This document shows, in pieces, positions 18,485-27,773 of a DNA stretch of 64,000 nt. Source of the stretch: Palsa-1439 sp050015495 (lineage in GTDB: Bacteria > Verrucomicrobiota > Verrucomicrobiia > Palsa-1439); NCBI GenBank assembly GCA_050015495.1, contig JBEKBH010000012.1:56408-120407 (forward strand), written 5' to 3'. The stretch's first letter is position 1, and the number at the start of each line of letters is the position of its first letter. The position numbers and the translations under genes were made by a program. The notes beneath the pieces are model-generated. The model was not told where the DNA came from. It did no database searches and worked only from the letters and a program-made list of their open reading frames with translations.

Positions 18485-19915
18485 TCACCACACGCCGGTG
18501 CGGAGATACTCATCGATGGCGGCGGCGGCCTTGCGGCCGGCGCCCATGGCCAGAATCACCGTCGCGGCGCCGGTGACAATGTCGCCCGCGCCGAACACGC
18601 CCGCCTTTGAGGTCTTGAGTGTTTCGGGATTGGCTTCGATGTAGCCGCCCTTGCGGGTCTTGAGGTCGGGCGTGGTGGATTGCACGAGCGGATTGCTGCT
18701 GGTGCCGACCGCGATGATCGCCACGTCCAGCGGCAACTCGTACTCCGAACCTTCGATCGGCACGGGACGACGACGGCCGGACTCGTCGGCGGGGCCAAGC
18801 TCCATCTTGATGCACCGCGCGGCGCGCAACCAGCCCTTGTCGGTGCCGAGGAACTCGATGGGATTATTCAGCAGCAGAAACTGGATGCCTTCTTCCTTCG
18901 CGTGCTTGACCTCCTCGGCCCGGGCCGGCATTTCGGCCTCGGACCGGCGATAAATGACGTAGGCGTTCTTCGCGCCGAGCCGCAACGCGCTGCGGATGGC
19001 GTCCATCGCCGTGTTGCCGCCGCCGACCACGGCCACGTTCCGGCCGCGGCAATCGTAAATCGGCTCGTCGTACTCGGGGAACTTGTAGGCCTTCATCAGG
19101 TTGACGCGGGTGAGAAATTCATTTGCCGAATAGACGCCACACAGGTCTTCGCCGGGGATGCCAAGGAATTGCGGCAGTCCCGCGCCCGTGGCGACGAGCA
19201 CCGCGTGGTAGCCTTCTTCGCCAAACAATTCGTCCACCGTGACCGTCTTGCCGACGACGACATTCTTCTGAAACTCGACGCCCATCCGCTGCATGTTCCC
19301 GACTTCCTGTCGCACGATCTCTTTCGGAAGCCGAAACTCGGGAATGCCGTAGATCAGCACGCCGCCGATCTCGTGCAGCGCCTCGAATACGGTGACCTGA
19401 TGCCCCTTCTGGATCAGATCGCCCGCCGCACTCAAGCCCGCCGGGCCGCTGCCGACAATGGCGACCTTCTTACCCGTGGGCGGCGCAATAGCCGGCAACC
19501 CGATCTTGCCGCTCTCGCGTTCGTAATCCGCCACGAACCTCTCGAGATACCCGATGCCCACCGCCCCGAACTTCTTGTTCATGATGCAGGTGCCTTCGCA
19601 CTGGTCTTCCTGTGGACAGACCCGGCCGGTGACGGCGGGCAAAATGTTGTCCTCGCGAATCTTGGCGGCCGCCGCGAGATAATCGCCCGTAAGCACCAGC
19701 GCGATGAAATCCTTCACCTTCACGCCGACGGGACAGCCGTCAATGCACTTCGGGTGGGCGCATTCGAGGCAGCGCATCGCCTCCTGCGTGGCCAGATGAA
19801 AATTGAGGCCCAGGTTGACCTCGGTAAAATTCTGCCGTCGATGCTCCGGTTCCTGCTCGGGCATTTTCTGCCGGGGAATCGCGGTGCGTTCCTTGGGTTT
19901 CAGGGGATTGGCCAT
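18485..19915 (-). CDS. nfnB: NfnB-type large subunit (GltD-like, 4Fe-4S, FAD)
   Basis: The 476-residue flavoprotein has an N-terminal ferredoxin-like cluster domain (RCLECAHPKCIDGCPVGVKV and CPQEDQCEGTC), an FAD-binding GSGPAGLSAAG and an NADP-binding VVGGGNTAMDA. Paired with NfnA it matches the NADH-dependent ferredoxin:NADP+ oxidoreductase, which couples NADPH, NADH and ferredoxin; sulfide dehydrogenase SudA and glutamate synthase small subunit are close relatives. It starts at ATG 19915, seven bases after nfnA. The 3' end is duplicated at 17746-17814. Confidence 0.88.
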   Translation of the reverse strand: MANPLKPKERTAIPRQKMPEQEPEHRRQNFTEVNLGLNFHLATQEAMRCLECAHPKCIDGCPVGVKVKDFIALVLTGDYLAAAAKIREDNILPAVTGRVCPQEDQCEGTCIMNKKFGAVGIGYLERFVADYERESGKIGLPAIAPPTGKKVAIVGSGPAGLSAAGDLIQKGHQVTVFEALHEIGGVLIYGIPEFRLPKEIVRQEVGNMQRMGVEFQKNVVVGKTVTVDELFGEEGYHAVLVATGAGLPQFLGIPGEDLCGVYSANEFLTRVNLMKAYKFPEYDEPIYDCRGRNVAVVGGGNTAMDAIRSALRLGAKNAYVIYRRSEAEMPARAEEVKHAKEEGIQFLLLNNPIEFLGTDKGWLRAARCIKMELGPADESGRRRPVPIEGSEYELPLDVAIIAVGTSSNPLVQSTTPDLKTRKGGYIEANPETLKTSKAGVFGAGDIVTGAATVILAMGAGRKAAAAIDEYLRTGVW

Positions 19916-19922
19916 AACAGAC

Positions 19923-20819
19923 TCAACGGGGCGCGATATCCTCGAGTTTGCATCGGTGGTGGGCCGGGTCCAGGCCGGCTTTCGGGTCGGAGACAAATCG
20001 TTCCAGCGCCTGGCGCTCGGCGTCGCGGTACATGGCGTTGCGTTTGGACAAGCCGGCGAAGTCCACCTCGTGCGCGTCGAATTCCGGGCCGTCCACGCAG
20101 GCGAACTGGCTGCGGCCCGCCACCTGGACGCGACAACCGCCGCACATGCCGGTGCCGTCCACCATGATCGGGTTGAGGCTGACGAGCGTCTTGATGGCGT
20201 GGGGACGCGTCGTCTCGGCGACCGCGCGCATCATCGGGATCGGGCCGATGGCCAGCACCAGATCGATCTTCCTCGTGCCCGCGATCAACGCCTTCAGCTT
20301 GTCCGTGACCAACCCCTTCTCGCCGTAACTGCCGTCGTCCGTGGTCACGAACACCTCGTCGCTGATGGCGCGGGCTTCGTCTTCGAGGATGAGAAGGCCT
20401 TTGGTGCGGGCGCCGAGGATGGTGATGACGTGGTTGCCAGTTTGCCGAAGCGCCTTGGCGGTCGGATAGGCGATCGCCGTCCCCACGCCGCCGCCGATCA
20501 CCACCACCGTCCCGAACAACCGGATCTCTGACGGCTTACCGAGCGGCCCGACCACATCGGGGATGATATCGTCCCCGTCCAATTGGTTCAACAGCTTGGT
20601 CGTCTTGCCAATGCCCTGGACGATGAGCGTGATCGTGCCTTCCTTCGGATCGGACTCGGCGATGGTCAACGGGATGCGTTCGCCGTGCTCGTGAATCCGA
20701 ACGATCACGAACTGGCCGGGCTGTTGTTTTCGCGCGACACGCGGGGCCACGACACGGAACAACTTGACGTCCGGTGCCAGGAAACGCGCTTCCGCGATGC
20801 GAAATCCGTCGGTTGCCAT
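19923..20819 (-). CDS. nfnA: NfnA-type small subunit (FNR-like, 2Fe-2S)
   Basis: The 298-residue protein is related to the dihydroorotate dehydrogenase electron-transfer subunit. FAD-binding and NAD-binding segments include FVIVRIHEHGERIPLTIAES, VVVIGGGVGTAIAYP and TILGARTKGLLI; the C-terminal GTGMCGGCRVQVAGRSQFAC is a 2Fe-2S Cys cluster. It starts at ATG 20819. With nfnB it forms a two-gene operon and suggests the host balances NADH, NADPH and ferredoxin, as in organisms with anaerobic or fermentative metabolism. A SudB role cannot be excluded. Confidence 0.88.
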   Translation of the reverse strand: MATDGFRIAEARFLAPDVKLFRVVAPRVARKQQPGQFVIVRIHEHGERIPLTIAESDPKEGTITLIVQGIGKTTKLLNQLDGDDIIPDVVGPLGKPSEIRLFGTVVVIGGGVGTAIAYPTAKALRQTGNHVITILGARTKGLLILEDEARAISDEVFVTTDDGSYGEKGLVTDKLKALIAGTRKIDLVLAIGPIPMMRAVAETTRPHAIKTLVSLNPIMVDGTGMCGGCRVQVAGRSQFACVDGPEFDAHEVDFAGLSKRNAMYRDAERQALERFVSDPKAGLDPAHHRCKLEDIAPR

Positions 20820-21106
20820 GATTGAAATCAAGCATTTGTAATGCCGCGGCGGCTTGCCGGCAAGCGCAGATGTTCGCGGGTAGTGTCCCAACCAAGTGCC
20901 GGGGCCATTGACGCGACTGGCACAGGTAGGAAGGACCCCAAATGTCTGCCCTCTCGGCAAGAAGCAATCGCACACATTCCGGAAAACGCGATCCGGGTCG
21001 CTTTCCCTTTTGCCAGCTGAGCGAATTCTCTCCACTTGACCATGCGAGTGTGGTAGTTTTCACGCAAGCGAGTAGTTTCAGCGCCAAATCTCATTTGGAG
21101 GTCGGT

Positions 21107-23875
21107 ATGCTCGACGAGAGACTCGTCCGGAAGATTAATCTCGGCAGCTGCTTTGCCTTAGTGGGTTCTGGTCCTTCGTGTGAGGTCGGATACCCTTCGT
21201 GGCGAAAGCTCGCCGAGAAGGCCCATCAACACCTTTCAGCCGCCGGCAAGATTAAGGACGCGGTTTCATACCGGCGATACCTTGAGAAGAAGCAATTCCC
21301 CGAGTTGTTTCGGCAAGTTGAGCTTGATGCCGGAGGCCGGGCAGAGTTAGTCGGCATCGTCAAACAGTACCTCGTTCCCGAAGCAGGAAAGAGTTCTCAG
21401 ATATATGATTGTCTAGTGAAGTGGCCCTTTCGCTGTTATCTCACGACTAATTTCGATAATGAACTGTCTGAGAGACTGAAGGCAACCGGGCGCTACTTCC
21501 AGACTCTGCGGAACAGGAAGGAAGATTTCTTTGCGGTGCGCGAGGGCGTGAGGGATGTCATTTTCAAACTTCATTCCGATTTGGATCACCCGGACGAAGC
21601 CGTTTTGACCTCGCTGGACTATCAGCGATTGTCCGTCGCCCCGGAGGGCGATTACTTTCGGGCAAAGCTTCGTCAGATCATGGAAGTGTTTGATGTCTGC
21701 ATCATCGGCCACAGCCTGACCGATTGTGATTTGAGCCTCGTGCTCCAGACTGCGAAACAGACGGCCAGCCCACAGCATCCGATTTACATGATTGCCGCTG
21801 ATTTCTCGCCGGCTGAGCAGCGTGATTGTTTGGAGAAGTACAACATTGCGGTAGTGAGTTACTCCAATTCCGATGGGGAGCACCGGCAGTTACGGCGGAT
21901 TCTTCTTGTTGCAGACATGTACATCGCATCCAGAAGCAAGGGGATTGCGCTACCGACGCCACCCGATCCGGAGGAAATTGAAGCGGCCACCGTTTTGCTA
22001 ATCTTCAGGCGCTTGCATGACTTCCAGACACAGAATGCGGCGGATCCATCAGAATACATCGGCCCACTGATGCTGCAGGCCCTCGCGAAGGAGAAGAGGC
22101 CGGGGCTTTCGCTTGACGCGCTGCTGCAGAGCCGACCAATGAAAACCATCGTAACGCACACTGCGGGGAACACCAAGCTAGCCGAATCGGCGTTGAAAGC
22201 CTTGATGGCGAACGGATTGGTCGAAATGTCAGAGAACTTTTATTCGATAACCGAAAAGGGCGGCACGCAAGTCGAAGAGGTGCGAGCCCATCGGACTCTT
22301 GAGGAAAACCAAGCATTCGGCCAGTTCCTCGTTTCATTGAAGGGGTTGTATCCAAAACTGAACGCTGCTCAGGAGGTGGAGGCACAGCAACTCCTCAAGC
22401 AGGCGGTTGTGCGAGTTTTTCGCAGCCGGGGCATAGCAATGGCGAACGCTGTTTTTGCCGAACAATCAGCCGGCCCAGAAGAATTGGCGGAAATGTTCAA
22501 GGCCGTCTCCCTCGCCGCCTCGAAGTTTCAAGATGGCGAGCTGCGTGCGGCCTTTATGGAGGCTGCGCACGGTTTCATTGTCGACTCGTCGGACTCGCAG
22601 AAGTCGTACTTGGCATCGGTGTCGCAGGGTTTTTTTCTATATCACATGATTGGACTTGATCCCCTGTGTACGAAGGTGCGCAGGGACATGTTTAAGAACA
22701 CAGTTTGGCTTTGCGACTCAAGCGTCATTCTACCGCTGATGGCCGAAGGTTCGTCAAGCCACGCCTACGCTGTCGACCTTTTCAAGAGATTGAACGCAGT
22801 AGGGGCTCGAATCTACACGACCGACAAGCTTCTCGAAGAAACTTGGCAACATCTAGACTACGCAGTGCACGCCTGTCAGAATGCCTCGTTTCAGTCGTCC
22901 AAGTTTCTAGCGGCAGCGATAGGAAAGGATCGTCAACGGCTCAATCTTTTCGTCGACGGCTTCATAAGGATGTCGGCCGAAGGAAGAATCGGCACTTGGG
23001 GTGAATACCTGAAACGAGTTTGTCCCGACGGTTGTAATCGCGCCAGATTGGACGACCAAGTAGCTCGAAAGGGGCTGCCTGTGCTCGACATCGAAGGGCT
23101 GGTTGGATTTCAGGATTCGGATAGGGACAAGATTAGCGAGTACAAGGAAAAAATCAAGACTAGGCGCGTGCTTCGCGGTACGTACAAATCCGACCATCAG
23201 GTCGAGGCAGAAGCTGAAGTGTTTCAGATTATACGGGGTTTGCGCAATCGTCACTACTTCATCCACGGCTTGGCGGAAGGTATTGATCGAACATACTTCA
23301 TTTCGCTCAGCCGTGTTCTCAATATGATTCATCCTGACGTTGTGACGAGCTGGACGCCTGAGGCAGTTTACCGATACTTGACGGCATTGCCCGGTGAGGC
23401 AACCGACCCAGAACTCTTGCAGCAGTGCATGCTCAACGAGTATTTTTACGCGGGCGTTTCCTTTATTGAGAAGAGCAGGTATCAGAAATTCTTTGGGCCC
23501 TCGATAAGCGCGGCACGGACAACCTTCGAAGAGCAGAAGCAACATTATCTCAAGGAAGTTGAGGAAGCATACCGAGGCGAGTTTGACGAGGCGTTCGAAA
23601 GCACACCCGATTTAGAGAAGCCGTTTTTCGTAGCTCAGATGGACTGGCGGTTGGCAGAGGCTTCCCAGCGCCGAGAAGAGGCTGCAATAAAGCGCGCTGT
23701 GCAGGCGGAAAAGAATGTCGATCAGCTTATGGCTGAAAAGAAAATCGCTTGGAAAACCAAAGAAAAAAGACAGCAACAACAAGAGGCCGCACACCAGCGC
23801 AACCTGAAGAATCAGGACTGGATCAAGAAAAAGCTAAGGCAAGCAAAGAAAAAGCGCAGGAAGAACAGGAAGTGA
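21107..23875 (+). CDS. SIR2-domain protein with PIN-like C-terminal region (candidate defence gene)
   Basis: The 922-residue protein starts at ATG 21107 behind GGAGGT. Residues 1-250 are SIR2-like: GSGPS at 20-24, GYPSW at 28-32, TTNFD with Asn115 and Asp117, FKLHSD with His156, and IIGHSLTDCDLSLVL. Asn and His match the NADase residues of defence SIR2 domains. Residues about 300-430 look like a helical, possibly winged-helix stretch. From about 532, LCDSSVILPLMAEGSSSH with downstream LLEET, KSDHQVEAEAEVF and YFISLSRVLN resembles a PIN nuclease core, though one acidic position reads Ser. The last 70 residues are Lys/Arg/Gln-rich coiled coil. No partner gene. Inferred role: abortive-infection NADase/RNase. 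Confidence 0.75.
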   Translation: MLDERLVRKINLGSCFALVGSGPSCEVGYPSWRKLAEKAHQHLSAAGKIKDAVSYRRYLEKKQFPELFRQVELDAGGRAELVGIVKQYLVPEAGKSSQIYDCLVKWPFRCYLTTNFDNELSERLKATGRYFQTLRNRKEDFFAVREGVRDVIFKLHSDLDHPDEAVLTSLDYQRLSVAPEGDYFRAKLRQIMEVFDVCIIGHSLTDCDLSLVLQTAKQTASPQHPIYMIAADFSPAEQRDCLEKYNIAVVSYSNSDGEHRQLRRILLVADMYIASRSKGIALPTPPDPEEIEAATVLLIFRRLHDFQTQNAADPSEYIGPLMLQALAKEKRPGLSLDALLQSRPMKTIVTHTAGNTKLAESALKALMANGLVEMSENFYSITEKGGTQVEEVRAHRTLEENQAFGQFLVSLKGLYPKLNAAQEVEAQQLLKQAVVRVFRSRGIAMANAVFAEQSAGPEELAEMFKAVSLAASKFQDGELRAAFMEAAHGFIVDSSDSQKSYLASVSQGFFLYHMIGLDPLCTKVRRDMFKNTVWLCDSSVILPLMAEGSSSHAYAVDLFKRLNAVGARIYTTDKLLEETWQHLDYAVHACQNASFQSSKFLAAAIGKDRQRLNLFVDGFIRMSAEGRIGTWGEYLKRVCPDGCNRARLDDQVARKGLPVLDIEGLVGFQDSDRDKISEYKEKIKTRRVLRGTYKSDHQVEAEAEVFQIIRGLRNRHYFIHGLAEGIDRTYFISLSRVLNMIHPDVVTSWTPEAVYRYLTALPGEATDPELLQQCMLNEYFYAGVSFIEKSRYQKFFGPSISAARTTFEEQKQHYLKEVEEAYRGEFDEAFESTPDLEKPFFVAQMDWRLAEASQRREEAAIKRAVQAEKNVDQLMAEKKIAWKTKEKRQQQQEAAHQRNLKNQDWIKKKLRQAKKKRRKNRK

Positions 23876-23952
23876 CACAAATATGGCCAGGTGAATTGTG
23901 CTCGACGCCGCTGACCACCGGGACTAGGGTTTTCGGCAACAGGAGGTAGTCT

Positions 23953-24357
23953 ATGAGAAGCACCGTGTTGTGTTTGGCTCTGGCTGTCGTTGGGTGGATG
24001 GTGTGCGGGAGTTCACGCGTCGCCTTCGCTCAGGAAGGGGCGGAACATCAGGCTACCCAACACGAAGAAGGTATGGCGTCGCCGCTCCAACATCCGGCGG
24101 CGGCCAATCCGACGCCCGTCGTGCGCGTGCTCTGGCCGGGCGCCGACACGAAGTCGGAAATCCGGTGCGTCCTGGGAATCTTCCGGGCGATCCTGGTGGT
24201 GTGGGTGGTTTGCAACGTGTTGCTGGCCTCGTGGATATTCACGGATATTCGGAAGCTTGGGCAAGGGCACGGGATTTTCATCGCCTTGGCGTTGCTGGCC
24301 GGTTTTCCGGCGGCGATTTTGTACGCGGTGGTCAGGATCGGCGACAAGAAGAGCTAG
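23953..24357 (+). CDS. Hypothetical secreted-leader membrane protein
   Basis: The 134-residue product starts at ATG 23953 with AGGAGG six bases upstream. The N-terminal hydrophobic leader ends near SRVAFAQE, a plausible signal-peptidase site. A polar His/Glu/Pro stretch is followed by two predicted TM segments (about residues 75-97 and 108-127) joined by FTDIRKLGQGHG. I recognise no family. It stands 77 bp after the SIR2 gene on the same strand, but its secreted character argues against a shared function. Confidence 0.6.
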   Translation: MRSTVLCLALAVVGWMVCGSSRVAFAQEGAEHQATQHEEGMASPLQHPAAANPTPVVRVLWPGADTKSEIRCVLGIFRAILVVWVVCNVLLASWIFTDIRKLGQGHGIFIALALLAGFPAAILYAVVRIGDKKS

Positions 24358-24677
24358 AAAACGGGGTGCGGCGGGACCAGAGGCGCATTCCCATCGTGGA
24401 TCGGGCCGGTTGACCGCTCGCGATGCCCGTATAGAGAGCCGAGGCGCGGCGTCTGCGTGGGCAGCTTCCGCGCCTATCGGTTGGGCTCTCGCATGTGCCA
24501 CGGGTTTTTATAATCCCGGCACAGGTTTGAATGAAGCACCAGCCGTGCCGACGCCAGGCGTCCAGCGTGAGATCGGTGGTGGGGATGGCGCAGCAGGTGA
24601 GGCAGGAAGCGGCTTCGCGGGAGTAATCGGGCGGATTCAGGTACGAGAATTTTCCATCTTGCCCGAGTGGGCGAAAT
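24358..24677. other. Intergenic, no gene seen
   Basis: The convergent spacer between the small membrane protein and the beta-helix protein holds no supported frame. A GC-rich GCCCGAGTGGGC run just before the T-rich GGGTTTTTCAG near 24661-24693 could assist termination, but the hairpin is weak. Confidence 0.35.
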
Positions 24678-27473
24678 CTAAAACGGGTTTTTCAGTCCCT
24701 TCGGGAGCCCGCATTTTTCCGTGCTGATCTTGATTTTGTCCTGGCCCTCGAACGAGGTTGTACCGACGTCGGCGACGTTGTTGGTGGTGATCACGTTGTT
24801 GTTGGTGGTGATCAACGTGCCGATGACATTCATGACCCCGGTCACGGTCAGTACCCGAGTCTCGCCATTCTTGACGGGCGCCAGGCTGGCGATCAACTCA
24901 TCCACATTGAACTCGACAACGAGATCCGGAATCCCATCATGCTTTTTCTTGTCGCAACCTTCCGTGTACACGAACGGGGCCGCCACGTCTTCAATCACGG
25001 AGTTGGTGTTATCGAGCACACCGTTCAACGTCACACTTGCGGGGATGATGTTGCTGACGTTCAATGATTCAGTCCCCACAATCGCCACTCGGATCACGCC
25101 ACCTTGATGCGTGTTCACCACGACCGGGCAGAACCCCGGGGCGATGTCCACAATAACCTGCCGGGGAGCAGCGACAGTGACGCTAAACGTGCACGAAGCG
25201 GTGTTCCCCGCGCCGTCAATGGCGGTGCAGACCACCGGGGTCGTCCCCAACGGGAAGGTCGAGCCCGAGGCTGGGACGCACGTGACGGTTGCCGTGGCCG
25301 AGCAAATGTCGGTGGCCGTCGGCGTGAGGAAATTCACCACCGTGGATGTCACCGATGGCCCCACGTTGCTGATAATGTCCGACTGGCAAGTGATCACCGG
25401 CAGCGTGTTATCCACCACGATGAAGCTGGTCGTGCAGATGCTTGAGTTACCCGCCTCGTCCATCACCGTGATTGTCACCATGTTCGTCCCCAGAGTAGTC
25501 ACGATTGTCCCATTGGTGGGTGACTGGGTAATGCGCAGCTCGCCCGCAGGCGTGCAATTGTCGGCTGCCACCACCGCGTTGGTGAAATCCGGCACGATGG
25601 CCTCGCAATTGTTTGTATCAGTCGAGGCGACGATCGACGTGGCGCACTGCGAGATGACGGGCGGCTGAGTGTCCGCCACCAGGAGGCACTGGGAGAACTC
25701 GGACGTATTGGAACTGCTGTCGCTGGCGGTGGCCGTAATGAATTCGCCCGCCAGGCCGGGGCTTGCAAACGCGACGCTGAATGGAGCCCCGCCACTCGTG
25801 TCCGTGGTGACATTGGTAAACCCGATGAACATCTGGCCCTGGCCAAAGCCGGACGCATCACAATCGGTGTTGGCGAAGAACTCGAGATGCGCGAGCGAGG
25901 AGCCGACGGAATTGGTGATCGATCCCTGGATCAGCACGCCGAGGTTGGAGCAGATGGCGGCGGTGAGCACGGGGAAATTCTGGAAATTATTCGGGCCCGA
26001 GGGAAAGACGCCGAAAGCGTGGTTCGCGGTGACGCCGTTGGCGCCCAGATCGATGCCCAGCACGGCGTTAGTGAAGATCGAATTCCCAAAGATCGCGTTG
26101 TCGACGGCGTTGCTGACCACGGTCACGCCGTTGCTGCCGTTGAACGCGATGGTGTTGCCCTCGCCGGCCGATGTTCCACCGATCAAATTGGTCGAGGCCT
26201 CCGCGAGCGTTCCATCGATCAGGACACCCGACTCGGCGTTGCCGAGAGCGTTCGTGCCGGTAGCGTCCGTTCCGATGAAGTTTCCCTGGACGACATTGTC
26301 ATCGGCCGGGAAAAGGAGCACCTCGGGAGAGGTGACACGAGCGCCGGCGATTTTGATGCCGTTGCCCGTATTCCCGATGATGACGTTACCGGCGCCCGAG
26401 GCCGGCCCGCCGACGATGTTGGCAATCCCGGAAACAACCACTCCGTGTCCCGTGTTGCTGGAGATCGTGCTGGCGACGAGACGGTTGGTGCCGCCGTCCA
26501 GAATCAGCCCACCGGCGCCATTGGCCGACAGGGTGTCGCCGGAGAAGACGTTGTTGTTGTTCGTGGCGCCCATGGAGACGCCGAGGTTCACCCCGACGTT
26601 GAGATTGGAGACTATCGTGCTATTGACGAGGGCGTTACCGGATCCCTCGATATCGACGCCATCAGCGTTGTTGGCGACTACGGTGTTGTTGGAGAAGGTG
26701 TTGTCATCGCCATCGATCAGCACACCGGCTGCGCTGTTGGACGAGATGATGTTGCTCACGAAGCTGTTGGTGCCGCCGGTGAGGTTCACACCGTGACCGT
26801 TGTTGGTCGAGATCAGGCTGCCGGTGACGCTGTTGTTCCCGCCGAGGACCTCCACCCCGTCGCCGTTGTTCTTCGTGATCACGTTCGCGGCGCACGTGTT
26901 CGAGGAGCCAAAAAGCTGGATCGCGGTGCCGTTGAGGACGAAGACGTTGCCGGTGACGGAATTGGCGTCGCCGCATATGACACCAACGAAGTTATTACTG
27001 ATCGCGTTTTCCGAAATCGTGACACCGTTCGAAACGGACACGCCGACACCGTTGAAATTTTGGACGGTCAGTCCCTGAACGGACCCGGCGGCAGAAAACG
27101 TCAACCCGGTTGCCACGGCCCCGCCGCCGATGGGGCTGCCGTCCAGCGCGATCAATAGGGTGCCCGGGCTGGCGCCCGACTCGGTGAACCCGTTGATGGC
27201 GATTGTGCTGGTGATTGGCGGCAGGTTTGTCTGGAGATCGATGGTCTTTACCGTGCCGTCGAAGGGCGGAATGGCGAAATTGATGGTGACCGGCGGGGAG
27301 CTGGTATTGCCGTCGGTGATGGCCTCACGCAAAGACCCGATGCCATTGTCGGCGTTGGTGGTCACGGTGAGGGTTGTGGCGGCGAACGCTCTGGAGCGAT
27401 CAAGGCCGGGGCAGAAAAACGCCAGCACGGCGGCCAGCAGCAGGCCGCAACCGAATCGCAGAGGGGTTCTCAT
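24678..27473 (-). CDS. Secreted right-handed beta-helix protein with HYR-type domains
   Basis: This 931-residue protein has an N-terminal signal (about 31 residues ending RSRAFA). Then comes TLTVTTNADNGIGSLREAIT, the usual opening of chlamydial-type/NosD-like parallel beta-helix surface proteins, and a long run of short repeats of the form NNGHGVNL and SSNTGHGVVV through about residue 500. Residues about 620-790 carry HYR-like repeats (TVMDEAGNSSICTTSFIV, TAIDGAGNTASCTFSVTV). The C-terminal region is unassigned and no sorting motif is seen. Likely a large surface or released adhesin-like protein. The start is ATG 27473. Confidence 0.8.
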   Translation of the reverse strand: MRTPLRFGCGLLLAAVLAFFCPGLDRSRAFAATTLTVTTNADNGIGSLREAITDGNTSSPPVTINFAIPPFDGTVKTIDLQTNLPPITSTIAINGFTESGASPGTLLIALDGSPIGGGAVATGLTFSAAGSVQGLTVQNFNGVGVSVSNGVTISENAISNNFVGVICGDANSVTGNVFVLNGTAIQLFGSSNTCAANVITKNNGDGVEVLGGNNSVTGSLISTNNGHGVNLTGGTNSFVSNIISSNSAAGVLIDGDDNTFSNNTVVANNADGVDIEGSGNALVNSTIVSNLNVGVNLGVSMGATNNNNVFSGDTLSANGAGGLILDGGTNRLVASTISSNTGHGVVVSGIANIVGGPASGAGNVIIGNTGNGIKIAGARVTSPEVLLFPADDNVVQGNFIGTDATGTNALGNAESGVLIDGTLAEASTNLIGGTSAGEGNTIAFNGSNGVTVVSNAVDNAIFGNSIFTNAVLGIDLGANGVTANHAFGVFPSGPNNFQNFPVLTAAICSNLGVLIQGSITNSVGSSLAHLEFFANTDCDASGFGQGQMFIGFTNVTTDTSGGAPFSVAFASPGLAGEFITATASDSSSNTSEFSQCLLVADTQPPVISQCATSIVASTDTNNCEAIVPDFTNAVVAADNCTPAGELRITQSPTNGTIVTTLGTNMVTITVMDEAGNSSICTTSFIVVDNTLPVITCQSDIISNVGPSVTSTVVNFLTPTATDICSATATVTCVPASGSTFPLGTTPVVCTAIDGAGNTASCTFSVTVAAPRQVIVDIAPGFCPVVVNTHQGGVIRVAIVGTESLNVSNIIPASVTLNGVLDNTNSVIEDVAAPFVYTEGCDKKKHDGIPDLVVEFNVDELIASLAPVKNGETRVLTVTGVMNVIGTLITTNNNVITTNNVADVGTTSFEGQDKIKISTEKCGLPKGLKNPF

Positions 27474-27773
27474 GGCGCTTTTTTTCGTAATACCCAGTCT
27501 TCTCCAAATCCATTCCGCAACCGAATCACTGCCACAAGATCAACCGCCACCGAAATCACGCCAGCGGAAATGGCGCAGGGTCGATCCCGACTCGGTTCAT
27601 CGCGTGTTTCTCTCGAAATGCGCCACGTGGTTTCCGGCAAGTAACAAATGGCCCGGCGATTGTCAAACGAATTTGGGGTGGCCGCGAAAGGCCGGTTGAT
27701 GGCCGGCGAAATTCGCGCGGGTACCATCGACCCAAATTGTCACAATGTTTGGATGTGACGCGGATTCATTCGT

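Noticed and set aside
20942..21106. N-terminal extension of the SIR2 gene to an upstream start
   Set aside because: The added 55 residues lack SIR2 features and overlap the likely promoter; ATG 21107 has a GGAGGT ribosome site and gives a normal SIR2 N-terminus.
24781..24830. GT-rich repetitive stretch as a simple-sequence repeat element
   Set aside because: It encodes the Thr/Asn/Val repeats ITTNNNVITTNN at the end of the beta-helix protein and is explained by coding.
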